Assembly (NCBI GenBank): GCA_030647705.1
Contig: JAUSJJ010000271.1
Span: forward strand, 1 to 6,334
DNA: 6,334 nt
DNA from: Dehalococcoidia bacterium
GTDB taxonomy: Bacteria; Chloroflexota; Dehalococcoidia; JAUSJJ01
Reading direction: 5' to 3'
This document shows, piece by piece, positions 5,829-6,334 of the stretch (within the stretch, counting starts at the first letter, position 1; the number at the start of each line of letters is the position of its first letter). The translations under genes and the position numbers were made by a program. The notes under the pieces are model-generated. The model saw only the letters and a list, made by a program, of their open reading frames with translations, had not been told where the DNA came from and searched no databases.

Positions 5829-5925
5829 CAGGATTCAGTAGACAGAAGGCAGTAAGCAGTAGATTCTACTGGCTTCTGAATGCTGACTACTTGGAGCGAG
5901 AATTCAGTAGCCAGTAGCCAGTAAC
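5829..5925. repeat. CAG-initial heptad repeat tract with a central palindrome
   Basis: Five head-to-tail heptads each begin with CAG: CAGGATT 5829, CAGTAGA 5836, CAGAAGG 5843, CAGTAAG 5850 and CAGTAGA 5857. At the 15-base palindrome 5857-5871 the tract reverses. On the minus strand, CAGTAGA (5871-5865), CAGAAGC (5878-5872), CAGCATT (5885-5879) and AAGTAGT (5892-5886) continue in the same 7-base register. It returns to the plus orientation with CAGTAGC 5905, CAGTAGC 5912 and CAGTAAC 5919, one base before the ribosome site of the next gene. The folded leader would be an imperfect hairpin. Similar CAGTAGT-type heptads are known as dispersed intergenic repeats; their role is unknown. Confidence 0.75.
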
Positions 5926-5931
5926 AAGGAG
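5926..5931 (+). promoter_or_regulatory. Ribosome binding site that fixes the GTG start of the partial gene
   Basis: AAGGAG (5926-5931) lies 8 bases before GTG 5940. An in-frame stop codon (TAA 5922-5924) rules out any start further upstream. The site directly abuts the last CAG heptad, so folding of the repeat tract could affect access to it. Confidence 0.75.
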
Positions 5932-5939
5932 CCTACCCA

Positions 5940-6334
5940 GTGTTGGAAAAGGTTGTGGAAACGGGATTGGCCTTCAGGGCTAATCCCGGGATCGTCGGGC
6001 AAAACGGCCATCGGGTGCGAGTGGTCGTTTGCAGCCAGGTCGCGGCATCGTTGCGGGACATGGCTCAACTGCTCAAGGAGGCCGGGTTCGACGTGGTAAC
6101 CTGCCAGGGGTTCTCGGAGCTGATGGACATGGCTGAGGACATCCATCCCCGCTTGATCATCATCGAGGAAAACGAATGGCCATGGGGCCGGGGAGTGGAC
6201 CTGCTGGCGCTGCGGAAAATGTCCCGGGCATCCGTGATAGCCGTGGGCATCTCCAGCGAGATGGAGACCATGGCCAGGGCGCTCAATGCCGGCGCCGATT
6301 TCTATCTGGTCAAGCCGTTCGGCAGGGCCGAGCT
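5940..6334 (+). CDS. Atypical (pseudo-)receiver domain protein, 3' end cut by window edge
   Basis: The frame stays open from GTG 5940 to the window edge (131 codons plus two bases) and encodes a CheY-like receiver fold after about 24 leading residues. Strand 1 is HRVRVVV (24-30), strand 2 GFDVVTC (49-55), strand 3 PRLIIIEENEW (70-80), strand 4 ASVIAVGISSE (97-107), then ALNAGADFYLVKPFGRAEL. The spacing matches the receiver family, but key residues are changed. The phospho-Asp position is E76, the acidic pocket is C31-S32, and the switch Thr/Ser is G103; only K125 of the KPF motif is kept. It therefore probably cannot be phosphorylated in the usual way and may be locked in one state or respond to another input. 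An effector domain, perhaps winged-helix, would lie beyond the window. A possible PhoB-like operator lies upstream. Receiver fold is confident; function is not. Confidence 0.85.
   Translation, partial: MLEKVVETGLAFRANPGIVGQNGHRVRVVVCSQVAASLRDMAQLLKEAGFDVVTCQGFSELMDMAEDIHPRLIIIEENEWPWGRGVDLLALRKMSRASVIAVGISSEMETMARALNAGADFYLVKPFGRAE

Noticed and set aside
5829..5925. Heptad tract as a CRISPR array
   Set aside because: The units are only 7 bases with no spacers between them and change strand midway, so it is not a CRISPR structure.

Overview
The window is bacterial and moderately GC-rich, with densely packed genes that all read on the + strand. The best taxonomic guess is Chloroflexota, possibly a Dehalococcoidia/Anaerolineae-type lineage. 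This guess rests on the style of the histidine kinase (an N-terminal multi-TM sensor, then a linker starting near HLFDINVVIRKTVAYG, then GAF and kinase), on the bacterial GH3-family enzyme, and on the repeat-rich spacers. It comes from family recall, not from a search.

Layout. (1) Positions 1-122 hold a leader with a perfect TATAAT. (2) 123-845 encodes a class I SAM-dependent methyltransferase, most likely starting at GTG 123. (3) 846-983 is a short spacer with small palindromes and a tandem TTTAGGA heptad. (4) 984-5370 is a tight three-gene operon: a GH3-superfamily adenylate-forming enzyme, a membrane sensor histidine kinase and an OmpR/PhoB-class response regulator. Both junctions are 4-base start/stop overlaps (GTGA, ATGA). 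(5) 5371-5939 is a 569-base spacer. It contains a perfect 17-bp inverted repeat, a three-way-junction-like fold, a diverged second partial copy of the same motifs, four TTAACCA-like direct repeats spaced exactly 11 bp, and a leader built from CAG-initial heptads that flips orientation at a palindrome. (6) 5940-6334 is the start of a gene, cut by the window edge, for a receiver-like domain. It has Glu where the phosphorylated Asp should be and lacks the acidic pocket.

How the parts may work together (inference). The kinase would phosphorylate D53 of the co-transcribed regulator. The regulator belongs to the winged-helix class that binds 10-11 bp direct repeats, and an array of exactly that form lies upstream of the pseudo-receiver gene, making that gene a candidate target. 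The GH3 enzyme, translationally coupled to the kinase, may make or modify a small acyl or amino-acid conjugate linked to the signal. The most notable points are the 11-bp array, the phospho-site-lacking receiver downstream of it, and the GH3-kinase-regulator coupling.
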